64,000 bases of DNA from Methylorubrum populi (GTDB lineage Bacteria > Pseudomonadota > Alphaproteobacteria > Rhizobiales > Beijerinckiaceae), in assembly GCA_036946625.1 (NCBI GenBank), contig JAQIIU010000002.1, forward strand, positions 1,821,501-1,885,500, read 5' to 3'. The notes below the pieces were generated by a model. It was not told where the DNA came from and did no database searches. It was given only the letters and a program-made list of their open reading frames with translations. The translations under genes and the position numbers were made by a program. Each line of letters opens with the position of its first letter. Positions within the stretch are counted from its first letter, which is position 1. Shown piece by piece: positions 8,902 to 18,924 of the stretch.

Positions 8902-9987
8902 TCACGCCATCCCCTCGGCGGCCAGCAGCTCCGCCTGATGCTCGGTCACCAGCGCGTCGATCACCTCGTCGAGCGCCGGGCCGGCCATGACCTCCTCCAG
9001 CCTGTAGAGGGTCAGGTTGATGCGGTGGTCGGTGACGCGCCCTTGCGGGAAATTGTAGGTGCGGATGCGCTCCGAGCGGTCGCCGGAGCCGACCTGCGCC
9101 TTGCGGTCGGCGGCCCGCGCCGAATCCTTGGCGGTGCGCTCGGCGTCGAACAGCTTCGCCCGCAGGAGCGCCATCGCCCGGGCGCGGTTCTTGTGCTGCG
9201 AGCGCTCCTCCTGGACGAACACCACCACGCCGGTCGGGATGTGGGTGATGCGGATCGCCGATTCCGTCTTGTTGACGTGCTGGCCGCCCGCCCCTTGCGC
9301 CCGCATGGTGTCGATCTTCAGGTCGGCCTCGTTGACGACGATGTCGACCTCCTCCGCCTCCGGCAGCACGGCGACGGTCGCGGCGGAGGTGTGGATGCGC
9401 CCCTGGGTCTCGGTGTCGGGCACGCGCTGGACGCGGTGCGCCCCGCTCTCGAACTTGAGCCGCGAGAACACGCTGCGGCCCTTCACCTCGGCCACGACCT
9501 CGCGGTAGCCGCCGACCGTGCCCTCGCTCTCCGAGATCACCTCGACGCGCCAGCCCTTCGACTCGGCGTACTTGGCGTACATCCGGAACAGGTCGCCCGC
9601 GAACAGGGCCGCCTCGTCGCCGCCGGTGCCGGCTCGGATTTCGAGGATCGCGCTCTTCTCGTCGGCCGCGTCCTTGGGCAGCAGCATGAGTTGCAGCGCG
9701 CGGTGGGCCGCCTCCAGGGCCTCCTCGGCCTCCGGCTTCTCCTCCGCCGCGAGCGCTCGCATCTCGGGATCGCCGCCGGGCTCGTCGATCAGGGCGCGGA
9801 TGCCGGCGAGGTTGGCCTCGGTCGCCCGGTAGTGACGGATCGCGGCGACGACGCCGTCGAGCTCCGACAACTCGCGGGAGAGCTGCACGATGCTCTCGGC
9901 CTCGGCCGAGCCGGCGGCGAGCTGCGCCGTGACGATCTCGTGCCGGGCCAGGATGGCATCGAGGCGATCGGAGGGAATGGGGGTCAT
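8902..9987 (-). CDS. prfA: Peptide chain release factor 1
   Basis: Recognises UAA and UAG stop codons and triggers peptide release. The protein has 361 residues, the usual RF1 length. The universal GGQ motif is visible in [16 protein letters not shown]. The codon-reading tripeptide is in [19 protein letters not shown], where PDT replaces the PAT of E. coli RF1. The middle region [16 protein letters not shown] is typical. It is followed by prmC and preceded by ptsP on the same strand. Confidence 0.97.
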   Translation of the reverse strand: MTPIPSDRLDAILARHEIVTAQLAAGSAEAESIVQLSRELSELDGVVAAIRHYRATEANLAGIRALIDEPGGDPEMRALAAEEKPEAEEALEAAHRALQLMLLPKDAADEKSAILEIRAGTGGDEAALFAGDLFRMYAKYAESKGWRVEVISESEGTVGGYREVVAEVKGRSVFSRLKFESGAHRVQRVPDTETQGRIHTSAATVAVLPEAEEVDIVVNEADLKIDTMRAQGAGGQHVNKTESAIRITHIPTGVVVFVQEERSQHKNRARAMALLRAKLFDAERTAKDSARAADRKAQVGSGDRSERIRTYNFPQGRVTDHRINLTLYRLEEVMAGPALDEVIDALVTEHQAELLAAEGMA

Positions 9988-10062
9988 CGCCCTGACTATA
10001 CTCGCGACGGATCTGACACGTTGACGGGTGGGTTTGAAAATCCGGGTTGGCCGGACGGCGTG

Positions 10063-12324
10063 TCAGATAGGCACGCCGTTCGCCTTGGCATAAGCCGCGA
10101 GCGCGGGCCGGATCGAGGCGCCGTCGGTCACGCGGGTCAGCTCGGCCTCGATCAGCGCCGCGACCTCGCCGGCATGGGCGGAGAGCACCATCGCCTTGAC
10201 CGGGCCGATCGAGGCCGGGGACATCGAGAAATCGCGGAACCCGAGGCCGATCAGCGCCAGCGCTTCGAGCGGCCGCCCGCCGATCTCGCCGCAGACGGTG
10301 GCCGGGCATCCTTGCGCGGCCGAGCGCTCGGCGATCAGGCGGAAGGCGCGCATCGCCGCCCCGCACAGGGGATCGAAGCGGTTGGCCACGCGCCGGTTCT
10401 CGCGATCGACCGCGAACAGGAACTGCATCAGGTCGTTGGAGCCGACGGAGAGGAAGTCGGCCTCGCGGGCGATCTCGTCGATCTGGAACAGGAGCGAGGG
10501 CACCTCGACCATCGCGCCGAGGCGGCAATCGCTGGGCAGCCTGTAGCCGTGGCGGCGTAAGTGCGCCTTCTCGCGCTCGACGATGTCGCGGGCGCGGATG
10601 AATTCCTCGACGGTGGCGACCATCGGGAACATGATCTTGATCGGTCGGCCCGCCGCCGCCTTGAGCAGCGCGCGCAACTGCACCCGCAGCAGCGCCGGCC
10701 GGTCGAGGCCGATGCGGATCGCCCGCCAGCCGAGCGCCGGGTTCTCCTCCTCCAGGGCCGGCATGTAGGGGAGGATCTTGTCGCCGCCGATGTCGAGGGT
10801 GCGGATCGTGACCGGCAGATCGCCGGTGGCCGCGTAGACCGCTTCGTACAAAGTCTGCTGCTCGGCCGCCGAGGGCATCCGCTCGGCGATCATGAACTGC
10901 AGTTCGGTGCGGAACAGGCCGACGCCCTCCGCCCCGGTCTCGTGCAGATGGGTGAGATCGACGAGGAGACCCGCATTGAGGTGCAGGCCGATCTTCACGC
11001 CGTCGCGGGTGACGGCGGGCACCTCGCGCAAGGCGCGGTACTGCTCCTGCCGCCGGGCGCGCAGGCGCACCATCTCGGCATAGGACGCCTCGACCTCCGG
11101 CGTCGGCCGGATCTGCACCTCGCCCGAAAGTCCGTCGACGATGATGGCGTCGCCCGCGTCGCACAGGCTCGTGGCATTGGCGATCTCGCCGACCGCCGGA
11201 ATGCCGAGCGCGCGGGCGACGATGGCGATGTGGCTCGTCGGCCCGCCCTCTTCCAGCACCACGCCGCGCAGGCGCCCCCGGTCGTAGTCGAGGAGCGCGG
11301 CAGGGCCCATGGAACGGGCCACCAGGATCGCGTTCTCCGGCAGGCCGCCGCCGTTCTGCCCCTCCTGGCCGACGAGGCGGCGCAGCAGGCGGTTGGCGAG
11401 GTCGTCGAGATCGTGCAGGCGATCCCGGAGATACGGGTCGCTCTGGCGCAGCATCCGGGCGCGGTTGTCCGACTGCACCCGCTCGACCGCGGCCTCGGCG
11501 GTCAGGCCCGACTGGACCGCCTCGCGCATCCGCCGCAGCCAGCCCTTGTCGTGGGCGAACATCCGCACGGTCTCGAGGATCTCGCGGGACTCGCCCGAGC
11601 CGATGCCGTCGCCGCGCTCGACCAGTTCGTCGATCGCCGAGCGCACGTCCTCGATCGCCGCCTCCAACCGCTCGACCTCGCGCTCGACGTTCTCGGCGAT
11701 CAGGGTCTTCACGACGATGCGCGGCTCGTGCAGCACGACGTGGCCGAGGCCGATCCCGTCGGCGAGCGCCACGCCGCGCTGGCTCACCGGGCGCCGCGCC
11801 GCGGTGCCGGCGCCGGGCGACAGCGCCTGCAGCTCGCCCGAGGCGATCAGTTCCGCCAGCACCATGGCGGTGGTCTGGAGCGCCTCGATCTCCTCCTCGG
11901 AATAGACCCGGTAGGTCTTGTTCTGGACCACCAGCACGCCGAGCGTATTCCCGGCCCGCAGCAGCGGCACGCCGAGGAAGGCGTGGTAGATCTCCTCGCC
12001 CGTTTCCGGCCGATACGAGAACGCGGGATGCGACTGCGCGTCGGAGAGCGCCAGCGGCTCGGCGGTCTTGGCGATCAGGCCGACGAGGCCCTCGTCGGCG
12101 CGCATGCGGGTGATGTGGACCGCGTCGCGGTTCAGACCCTCGGTCGCGAACAGTTCGAGGGTGTTGTCGTCGCGCACGACGTAGACCGAGCACACCTCGG
12201 CGATCACGTTCGCCGCGATGAGGACGACGATCCGGTCGAGACGCTGCTGCGGACTGACCGGCTCCGCCATGGCTTCGCGGAGCCGGCGCAGCAGCAGGCG
12301 CGGGCCTCCGGGCGCAGCGGGCAT
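10063..12324 (-). CDS. ptsP: Phosphoenolpyruvate-protein phosphotransferase PtsP (nitrogen PTS enzyme I)
   Basis: First enzyme of the nitrogen-related phosphotransferase chain: it takes phosphate from PEP and passes it to NPr. About 753 residues. Domains in order: an N-terminal GAF sensor (about residues 20-165), an HPr-binding/PEP-utiliser N-terminal region, the phosphohistidine mobile domain with GGPTSHIAIVARALGIPAVG, and the C-terminal PEP-binding barrel (GLFRTELQFM, NPALGWRAIRIGLDRP, SNDLMQFLFAVDREN, CGEIGGRPLEALALIGLG). The ATG at 12324 (MPAAPGGPRLLLRRLREAM) is used; the frame stays open upstream, but into the lysC end. No sugar-specific PTS genes are nearby, which fits a regulatory role. 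It follows lysC by about 70 bp. Confidence 0.95.
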   Translation of the reverse strand: MPAAPGGPRLLLRRLREAMAEPVSPQQRLDRIVVLIAANVIAEVCSVYVVRDDNTLELFATEGLNRDAVHITRMRADEGLVGLIAKTAEPLALSDAQSHPAFSYRPETGEEIYHAFLGVPLLRAGNTLGVLVVQNKTYRVYSEEEIEALQTTAMVLAELIASGELQALSPGAGTAARRPVSQRGVALADGIGLGHVVLHEPRIVVKTLIAENVEREVERLEAAIEDVRSAIDELVERGDGIGSGESREILETVRMFAHDKGWLRRMREAVQSGLTAEAAVERVQSDNRARMLRQSDPYLRDRLHDLDDLANRLLRRLVGQEGQNGGGLPENAILVARSMGPAALLDYDRGRLRGVVLEEGGPTSHIAIVARALGIPAVGEIANATSLCDAGDAIIVDGLSGEVQIRPTPEVEASYAEMVRLRARRQEQYRALREVPAVTRDGVKIGLHLNAGLLVDLTHLHETGAEGVGLFRTELQFMIAERMPSAAEQQTLYEAVYAATGDLPVTIRTLDIGGDKILPYMPALEEENPALGWRAIRIGLDRPALLRVQLRALLKAAAGRPIKIMFPMVATVEEFIRARDIVEREKAHLRRHGYRLPSDCRLGAMVEVPSLLFQIDEIAREADFLSVGSNDLMQFLFAVDRENRRVANRFDPLCGAAMRAFRLIAERSAAQGCPATVCGEIGGRPLEALALIGLGFRDFSMSPASIGPVKAMVLSAHAGEVAALIEAELTRVTDGASIRPALAAYAKANGVPI

Positions 12325-12394
12325 CGTGTCGTCAATCCGGGTCGGCCGGCGCAACCCTGGCTTGTGAGCCGCGGGCCGGCGCCGACAGGAACGG

Positions 12395-13645
12395 TCAGGC
12401 CTGGTCGAGGCCGTATAGCGAGTGGAGCGTGCGAACGGCAAGCTCCGTGTAGGCGGCGTCGATGAGCACCGAGAACTTGATCTCGGAGGTGGTGATCGCC
12501 CGGATGTTGATACCCTTCTGCGCCAGCGCCCGGAAGGCCTTGGCCGCAACGCCCGCATGCGAGCGCATGCCGACGCCGATGGCCGAGACCTTGACCACGT
12601 CGGTGGCGCCCTCGATCCGGCCGAACCGGATCGTGTCGCGCTGGGCGTCGAGGATGGCGCGGGAGCGCTCGTAATCGGCCGCCGGCACGGTGAAGGTCAT
12701 GTCGGTGGTGGCCGTCGCACCGGCTTCCTTGTCGCCGGACACGGTCTGGATGATCATGTCGACGTTGATGTTGGCATCCGCCAGCGGGCCGAAGATCGCC
12801 GCGGCGATGCCGGGGCTGTCCTTCACGGCGCGCAGCGTGATCTGGGCCTCGTCCTTCGAGAAGGCGATGCCGGTGATGATCTGCTGTTCCACGATTTGGT
12901 CCTCGTCGCAGATGAGGGTGCCCGGCCGCGCGGCATCGGGGGGATCGAAGGAGGAGCGCACCGTGGTCGGCACCCGGTGCACCATGGCGAGCTCGACGGA
13001 GCGCACCTGGAGCACCTTGGCGCCCAGCGAGGCCATCTCCAGCATCTCCTCGAAGGTCACGCGCTCCATGCGCCGGGCCTTCGGCACCACCCGGGGATCG
13101 GTGGTGTAGACCCCGTCCACGTCGGTGTAGATGTCGCAGCGCTCCGCGCCGATGGCGGCGGCGATGGCGACCGCCGAGGTGTCCGAGCCGCCGCGCCCCA
13201 GCGTCGCGATCCGGCCGGTCTCGGCGCTCACCCCCTGGAAGCCGGAGATCACGGCGACCTCGCCGCGCCTGAAGCCGGCGTCGAGATTCGCGGGATCGAT
13301 CCCCTCGATCCGGGCCGAGCCGTGCGCCTCGGAGGTGCGGATCGGGATCTGCCAGCCCTGCCAGGAGCGAGCCTTGATGCCGTGCTTGTTGAGCGCGACG
13401 GCGAGCAGCCCCGAAGTGACCTGCTCGCCCGAGGCGACGACGGTGTCGTACTCCGCCGCGTCGTAGAGCGGGTCGGCGTCCTTGACCCAGGCCACCAGCT
13501 CGTTGGTCTTGCCCGACATCGCCGAGACCACGACGGCGACCTCGTAGCCGGCCGCGACCTCGCGGGCGACGTGGCGCGCCACGTTGCGGATGCGGTCGAC
13601 GTTGGCGACGGAGGTGCCGCCGAATTTCATCACCAAACGGGGCAT
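12395..13645 (-). CDS. lysC: Aspartate kinase
   Basis: Phosphorylates aspartate, the first step toward lysine, threonine and methionine. The 416-residue product starts MPRLVMKFGGTSVAN, with the KFGGTSV kinase motif. GRGGSDTSAVAIAAAIGAERCDIYTDVDGVYTTDPR identifies the amino-acid kinase fold. Two C-terminal ACT regulatory domains follow (about residues 270-410, including KDSPGIAAAIFGPLADANIN and VGMRSHAGVAAKAFRALAQKG). The ATG at 13645 is chosen because the motif starts there. It heads a lysC-ptsP-prfA-prmC series and diverges from ubiG. Confidence 0.96.
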   Translation of the reverse strand: MPRLVMKFGGTSVANVDRIRNVARHVAREVAAGYEVAVVVSAMSGKTNELVAWVKDADPLYDAAEYDTVVASGEQVTSGLLAVALNKHGIKARSWQGWQIPIRTSEAHGSARIEGIDPANLDAGFRRGEVAVISGFQGVSAETGRIATLGRGGSDTSAVAIAAAIGAERCDIYTDVDGVYTTDPRVVPKARRMERVTFEEMLEMASLGAKVLQVRSVELAMVHRVPTTVRSSFDPPDAARPGTLICDEDQIVEQQIITGIAFSKDEAQITLRAVKDSPGIAAAIFGPLADANINVDMIIQTVSGDKEAGATATTDMTFTVPAADYERSRAILDAQRDTIRFGRIEGATDVVKVSAIGVGMRSHAGVAAKAFRALAQKGINIRAITTSEIKFSVLIDAAYTELAVRTLHSLYGLDQA

Positions 13646-13839
13646 GTCGCGTCCGGTCTGCTCGTCTCTCTCCACGGGGCCGCCGCGAGGCCGGCGCGTG
13701 CCACCTCGCCGACAGGGACACGCCGGCAGGGAAAAGAACACGGCGCGGCTGTACCGGGGATGCGCCCGGCGGGTACAAGGGCCCCCCGGCCGTGTCAATC
13801 GGACGGGCGGCAGGTTGCAACGATACGAAAGTGGGCCGG

Positions 13840-14577
13840 ATGACGGGCGCCTCGATCGACCGGGACGAAGTGGCGCGCTTCGACGCGCTGGCCGCGCGCT
13901 GGTGGGACGAGCGCGGGCCCATGGCGGTGCTGCACAAGTTCAACCCCGTCCGGGTCGGTTACATCCGCGACGAGGCCTGCCGCGTCTTCGACCGCGACGG
14001 GTCGGCGCCGTTCCCGCTCGAAGGCCTCGGCGTCATCGACATCGGCTGCGGCGGCGGCGTGCTGTCCGAGCCCCTGGCCCGGCTCGGGGCGCGGGTGACC
14101 GGGCTCGACCCGGCGCCCGGCAACGTCGTGGCCGCCCGCGCCCATGCGGCGGCCGAGGGCCTTTCCATCGCCTACCGCGACGAGACCATCGAGGCGGTGG
14201 CGGCGCGCGGAGAACGCTTCGACATCGTGCTCGCCATGGAGGTGGTGGAGCACGTCTCCGACCGCGCCGGTTTTCTGCGGGCGGCCTGCGAGACGGTGAA
14301 ACCGGGGGGCCTGCTGTTCGCGGCGACCCTCAACCGGACCATGCGCTCCTTCGCGCTCGCCATCGTCGGCGCCGAATACGTGCTGCGCTGGCTGCCCCGG
14401 GGCACGCACGACTGGGAGAAGTTCGTGACCCCGCGGGAGTTGATCGCCGACATCGCCGCGGGCGGCCTCACGGTCACCGACACCACCGGCGTGGTCTACA
14501 ACCCTCTCGCCGATTCCTGGCGGGCGAGCCGCGACACGGGCGTGAACTACATGCTGGCGGCGCATCGCCCCGCTTGA
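13840..14577 (+). CDS. ubiG: Ubiquinone biosynthesis O-methyltransferase UbiG
   Basis: SAM-dependent enzyme for both O-methylation steps of ubiquinone synthesis. About 245 residues. The N-terminal VARFDALAARWWDERGPMAVLHKFNPVRVGYI is the UbiG signature. The SAM-binding loop is VIDIGCGGGVLSEPLARLGARVTGLDP, and MEVVEHV completes the methyltransferase core. ATG 13840 fits; a GTG at 13831 is an alternative. It diverges from lysC with about 195 bp between. Confidence 0.95.
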   Translation: MTGASIDRDEVARFDALAARWWDERGPMAVLHKFNPVRVGYIRDEACRVFDRDGSAPFPLEGLGVIDIGCGGGVLSEPLARLGARVTGLDPAPGNVVAARAHAAAEGLSIAYRDETIEAVAARGERFDIVLAMEVVEHVSDRAGFLRAACETVKPGGLLFAATLNRTMRSFALAIVGAEYVLRWLPRGTHDWEKFVTPRELIADIAAGGLTVTDTTGVVYNPLADSWRASRDTGVNYMLAAHRPA

Positions 14578-14635
14578 ACGAAGCCGTCGGGTGTTCGTTG
14601 ACGAGATCTCCCGGCAGGAACGGAGATCCGCCAAA

Positions 14636-15208
14636 ATGCTCGAAAAGCTGCCGCACGCCGTGGGCGAGGCCCTGTCCGGCGTGAGGGCCGGCACGGAGAA
14701 GGCCGCGTCCCGCACGGTCGCGGCGCAGGCACCCGCGACGCTGTTCGTGACGAGCGAGGCCTTCCCCGACAACGGACCGATCCCCGCCCGCCACACCGCC
14801 GACGGCGCGGGCCTGTCGCCGCCGCTCGCCGTCTCGGGCGTACCGACGGACGCCGCCGCGCTCGTGCTGTTCGTGGAGGATCCGGACGCGCCCTCCCCGC
14901 ATCCCCTCGTCCACCTGATCGCCTGGAACCTGCCGCCGCAGGATCGGAGCTTTCCCGAGGGCGATTTCGCGGGCCCCGCGGGCGACGGCGCCCGGCACGA
15001 TCTCGGCCGCAACTCCTTCCTGAAGGAGGGATGGCTGCCGCCCGACCCGCCGACCGGCCACGGGCCGCACCGCTACCTGTTCCAGGCCTTCGCGCTCGCC
15101 CGCCCCCCGGACCTGCCGGCTTCGCCGGGGCGGAGCGCAGTGCTCGACGCGCTTCAAGGCAACGTGATCGCCAAGGGTGTGCTGATAGGGACCTACGAGC
15201 GGGCGTGA
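14636..15208 (+). CDS. YbhB/YbcL family Raf kinase inhibitor-like (PEBP) protein
   Basis: A 190-residue member of the phosphatidylethanolamine-binding protein fold. The ligand-pocket motifs are present: LSPPLAVSGVP, then VLFVEDPDAPSPHPLVHLIAWNLP, and GPHRYLFQAFALA. No signal peptide is evident, suggesting the cytoplasm. The bacterial proteins have no settled role. ATG 14636 is preceded by GGAACGGAG. It follows ubiG by 58 bp and may be cotranscribed. Confidence 0.85.
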   Translation: MLEKLPHAVGEALSGVRAGTEKAASRTVAAQAPATLFVTSEAFPDNGPIPARHTADGAGLSPPLAVSGVPTDAAALVLFVEDPDAPSPHPLVHLIAWNLPPQDRSFPEGDFAGPAGDGARHDLGRNSFLKEGWLPPDPPTGHGPHRYLFQAFALARPPDLPASPGRSAVLDALQGNVIAKGVLIGTYERA

Positions 15209-15550
15209 AACCCGCCGAGCCGCCGCATTGCAGCATTCGCGGGGTACAACTCGCTGTTTCAGGCGCATGTCTCGGATAAAGCCGGAAGCCTCGCGCCCCG
15301 ACCCTGCCGTTCTGATCGGGGCTCCGGGCGAAGCGTTCGGATCGACGTGGACGATCCGCGCTTCGTCGTTGCGAGACGATGGCGAGATGACGGCGCTCCT
15401 GACGGCGCGTGAAGTTCGACCCCTCGGAAGCCTCTTCCAGAAACGCAACGGTGCCGGAACCGGCTCTCGAGCGGCAAAAAATCCCCTCGCCGGCAGCGTC
15501 GCGACGCCTCACGATGACGTTGGTCTTGATAAAATCACCTGAAATCAAGA
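15209..15550. other. Intergenic region without recognisable gene
   Basis: 342 bp between the converging PEBP-like gene and the DUF1624 remnant. It holds short imperfect palindromes but no convincing coding region or terminator. Confidence 0.4.
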
Positions 15551-16063
15551 TCATAGATAGCTCAACCCCCGCCACGCACGGCGCCGCTTCAGCCGCACCA
15601 TCCAGCGGCAGGCCGGATGGAGGACGAGAGCGAGCGCCGCCGCGATCAGCCAGATCTGCGCCGGCGCAGCGGCCTCGACCCGGCCCGAAGCACCGGCAAG
15701 GCCGAGGGCGGCGAGGCCGTCGTGGAACAGGCGCAGGGTCCACAGGTGCAGCAGGTAGAAGAACAGCGGCGCCCCGCCGAAGGTGGCGAGCCAGCTCAGA
15801 CGGCGCTCCGGCAGGCGCTCGAACCCGGCGAGCAGCAGCAGGCCGGGGCCGAGGGTCGCGAGCAGGAAATCGGCCGAGGGCGGGTACTTGGTCAGGTTGA
15901 CGAAAGAGAGGGCGAGCGCGACCCCGTCCTTGGCCGCCTGCCAGGGGCTCGGATCGCCGTAGCCGTCGAGGCCTCGCAACGTGAGGAAGGCGGCAAGGCT
16001 CGCGAGACCGAGGGCGACGAGGCGTCGGCGGCGGACGGCCGGATCGAAACCGGGCGCGTAGAG
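15551..16063 (-). pseudogene. 3' fragment of a DUF1624 (heparan-alpha-glucosaminide acetyltransferase-like) membrane protein
   Basis: The frame reads LYAPGFDPAVRRRRL, then TLRGLDGYGDPSPWQ, FVNLTKYPPSADFLLATLGPGLLLLAGFE, and LATFGGAPLFFYLLHLW. These are characteristic of the last third of DUF1624/YeiB-like multi-pass membrane proteins. Three or four hydrophobic helices remain. The front part is missing: at about 16064-16075 the sequence switches to a different frame encoding the front of a TonB-dependent receptor. It probably gives no functional product, although a TTG at 15979 could start a 142-residue peptide. Confidence 0.75.
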
Positions 16064-17165
16064 CGGTACGGTTGTCGGCGGCGATGGCGCGGATCTCGGC
16101 GGATTCGCCCTCCAGCGTGCCGGTGTTGAAGTGGGTGGCGAGCCGCATCCGCCAGTCGGCGCTGAAGCGGTGGTCGATCCGCACCTGCATCGTGTCGTTG
16201 GTCTGATCGGTGCTCTGGCCCGGCTCGCCGAGGAAGCGCGAGATCGGCAGGAGCCCGAGCCGCCCGTTGAGGGCGATGACGCCGCGGTCGAACACGATGC
16301 GGTTGCGCAGGAACTCCGTCTCGACGGTGATCCGCGTGTCCGGCGTGATCTGCCAGCTCAGGACGGGAGCGACGAGGAGCCGGTCGCCGTCCACGAAATC
16401 GCGAAAACTGCCCTGGCGTCCGGCGGCGAGGTTGAAGCGGTAGAGAAGCGTGCCGTCCTCGTTCAGCGCGCCGCCGGAATCGACCGTTCCGCGGAACTGT
16501 CCGAACGAGCCCCACAGCCCGCCCATCTCGACGAAGCGTTCCGCGGTCGGCTGCTTGGTGATGACGTTGACGAGCCCACCCGGATCGCTGCGCCCGAACA
16601 AGCCGCCGCCGGGGCCTTTCAGCACCTCGATGCGCTCGACGTTCTGCGCGTCCGGCGGAGGCGGCGTGCCGCGGTTGAGCGGAAAGCCGTTCTTGTAGAT
16701 CTCGGAGGTCGTGACGCCGCGGATGGCGTAGCTGAACACCGAGAGGCCGCCGAAATTGTTCTGCTGCGCCACGCCCGGCGTGTAGTTGAAGACGCGGTCG
16801 ACGCGGGTGGCGGCCAGATCGGTGATGACCTCGCGGGGCGCCACGGTGACGATCTGGGGCGCGTCGCGCTGGGGCGTGTCGGTCCGCGTAGCGCTCACCG
16901 CCCGGTCGGCGCGGTAGCCCGGGGTCGGGCCGATCAGGCCGATCGTGCCCGCGGCCGCCGTCCGGCCCTCGGGCACACCGTTGCCGATGCCGCGACCGCG
17001 GCCTTCGCCCTCGACCGCCAGCTCCTCCAGCGTGACCGCTTCCTGCGCCCGCGCCTCCGGGCCGGGCATGCCGGCGCAGAGCAGCGCCGCCAGCATCCAG
17101 TGCGGCCGCCGCCGGCCCGGCGCATCGGAGCCGGCCGGCGAGGCATCGAAGGTGTACAGGCTCAC
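16064..17165 (-). pseudogene. 5' fragment of a TonB-dependent siderophore receptor
   Basis: The first ~365 residues of an outer-membrane receptor are present. There is a signal-like start (MSLYTFDASPAGS, hydrophobic LAALLCAG, AQA-type cleavage near EARAQEAVTL). The plug domain is clear: RVDRVFNYTPGVAQQNNFGG, YAIRGVTTSEIYKNGFPLN, VERIEVLKGPGGGLFGRSDPGG, and LVNVITKQPT. The first beta-strands follow (ITVETEFLRNRIVFDRGV). The remaining barrel, about half the protein, is gone; after IRAIAADNRT the sequence runs into the DUF1624 tail in another frame. The start at 17165 is GTG. Without a complete barrel it cannot be a working receptor. Confidence 0.8.
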
Positions 17166-17772
17166 GGGTCAGCATCCTCGCCTCGGCCTTCCCGGTGGAC
17201 GGCACCAGTGACCTTCGGCGACGGGGACTCGCCGCTCACGGCTGCGGGGGCAGCTCCGGCTTCGCTCGGGCGAGCTTACCGAATCCCCTCTTGCCGAATT
17301 CCCTCTTGGCCCGCGGATCGCCATCCGCAGGAACCTTGGCCGCGCCACCTTCGCTGCGATGCGGGAACGGGTCAACATGCCGGCAGGCGAAATGTAACAA
17401 CATCACATATCGTGTGGCACGAGGGGTACATCGGCCCGGCGGCAAACCCCATGCCGTCGGCGGCTCCATCGTCTCACGCATCAAGGCCGACGAGCCTGGG
17501 ACAGGAAGATCACGACGCGCATCGTGCCGGCTCGCGATCCGACCCTCGCCAAGCGTGCGAAGCCCCAATCAGCCTCGCGAAATCGCACCGGCGTTTTTTG
17601 CCGCAGGTGATCTCGATTTAGGCAAGATTAACCAAGATCCCGTTCAATGACGAAGGCTTAAGGTTGATCCCTCCCTAAACGGCGAAGCCATCCCAAGCGT
17701 CATTTCAGCACGACTGTGCCGAGGATGACGGCGGGAGCCGTGCGGGAACCGCGTTGTCGAGTACCCGCCCGC
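17166..17772. other. Divergent intergenic region
   Basis: About 600 bp between the receptor remnant and the DUF2778 gene. It contains AT-richer stretches (around 17385-17410 and 17590-17650) that could hold promoters in both directions. No gene was recognised. Confidence 0.4.
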
Positions 17773-18924
17773 ATGGACATCGCCGAGCTCGTCCAGAACC
17801 GTTCCGCCCGGCCCGTCCGCCGTCGGCGCCGACCGCCCGTCGCGGCGCTCGCCCTCACCGCCCTCGGAGGGATCGCGCTCGCCGGAATGCTGCAGCCGCA
17901 GGATTCCGCCCCCGCCGTGGAGACCGTCCCGGTCTCCGGCGCGGCCGAACCGGCGGAGCCCGAGCCGGCCGCGCCCGGTGCGCTCGCCTGGATGCTCGAT
18001 CCCGCCCCCGTCCTCGATACGGCCGCACGCGGCTTCGTCCAGCCGCCGCAAGCCTCCGCCTTCCGGGCGCCCGCCGCGCCGGAGCCGGTCGCGACCCTGG
18101 CCGCCCTTCCGGACGCGGCAGCCCGCGGCGCGGTGCCCGCCGCCCAGCCTCCGGCTCCGCAGGCCGCGGCCCGGGTCGCGCTCACCGTGCCGCTGCCCGT
18201 GCGGCGTCCGGAGGAATTCCGCTACGAGCCGCGGACGCAGACCGCCCGGGCGGCGACGGCCCGGATCGCGACCGCCGCCACGGCGCGCGCGTCCACCGAG
18301 CCGACCCGCAGCGTGTTCAGCGCCGCGGTCACCGACAACCGCAACTTCCTCGAAAAGATGTTCGACCTGCCCGGCTCCTCGGCACCCGCGCCGGCCTCGC
18401 AAACCGCGATGGCCTATGCCGGGCTCGACAGCGGCGCGGTCGATTCGGCCGCGCGGCGGCGGCTCGTCCCGGGCCCGGTCTCCGAGCCGGGGGTGGCCGT
18501 CTACGACATCAGCGCCGCCGCCGTGACCCTGCCGAGCGGCGAGGTTCTGGAGGCCCATTCCGGCCTCGGCGTCGCTCAGGACAACCCGAACTACGTCCAT
18601 GTCCGGATGCGCGGCGCCACCCCGCCCGGCGTCTACGACCTGCGGGAGCGCGAGGCGCCGTTCCACGGGGTGCGGGCGATCCGGCTCACGCCGGTGGGCG
18701 GCTCCGCCGCCATCCACGGCCGCGACGGCATCCTCGCCCACACCTACATGCTGGGCCCGAGCGGGGCCTCCAACGGCTGCGTCGTGTTCAGGAACTACCC
18801 CCGCTTCCTCCAGGCCTACCTGCGCGGCGAGGTCCGGCGCCTCGTCGTGGTGCCCGGCACCGCCCCCGGCGTCTTCGCCGGCCGGCGCAGCGCCACGCCG
18901 CGCCGCTCGGCCTCCGCGGATTGA
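17773..18924 (+). CDS. DUF2778 (L,D-transpeptidase-like) protein with N-terminal membrane anchor
   Basis: About 383 residues. A basic N-terminus with RRRRRP precedes a hydrophobic segment (VAALALTALGGIALAGML, about residues 24-41), so it is probably anchored with its bulk in the periplasm. A long Pro/Ala-rich linker follows. The C-terminal domain (about residues 240-365) has VYDISAAAVTLPSGEVLEAHSG, then GSAAIHGRDGILAHTYMLGP and GASNGCVVF. The HG...SNGC pattern matches the catalytic His and Cys of L,D-transpeptidase-like enzymes; DUF2778 is the fold of the Salmonella Tlde1 effector. In Rhizobiales such proteins are chromosomal and common, so a cell-wall role is more likely than a toxin role. 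No immunity gene is adjacent. ATG 17773 is chosen over 17716. Confidence 0.8.
   Translation: MDIAELVQNRSARPVRRRRRPPVAALALTALGGIALAGMLQPQDSAPAVETVPVSGAAEPAEPEPAAPGALAWMLDPAPVLDTAARGFVQPPQASAFRAPAAPEPVATLAALPDAAARGAVPAAQPPAPQAAARVALTVPLPVRRPEEFRYEPRTQTARAATARIATAATARASTEPTRSVFSAAVTDNRNFLEKMFDLPGSSAPAPASQTAMAYAGLDSGAVDSAARRRLVPGPVSEPGVAVYDISAAAVTLPSGEVLEAHSGLGVAQDNPNYVHVRMRGATPPGVYDLREREAPFHGVRAIRLTPVGGSAAIHGRDGILAHTYMLGPSGASNGCVVFRNYPRFLQAYLRGEVRRLVVVPGTAPGVFAGRRSATPRRSASAD

Noticed and set aside
8182..12465. Long plus-strand open frames opposite prfA and ptsP
   Set aside because: Low-complexity composition and exact overlap with well-conserved minus-strand genes.
17773..18924. DUF2778 protein as a type VI secretion effector
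   Set aside because: No T6SS gene, immunity gene or secretion adaptor nearby; similar proteins are ordinary chromosomal genes in Rhizobiales.
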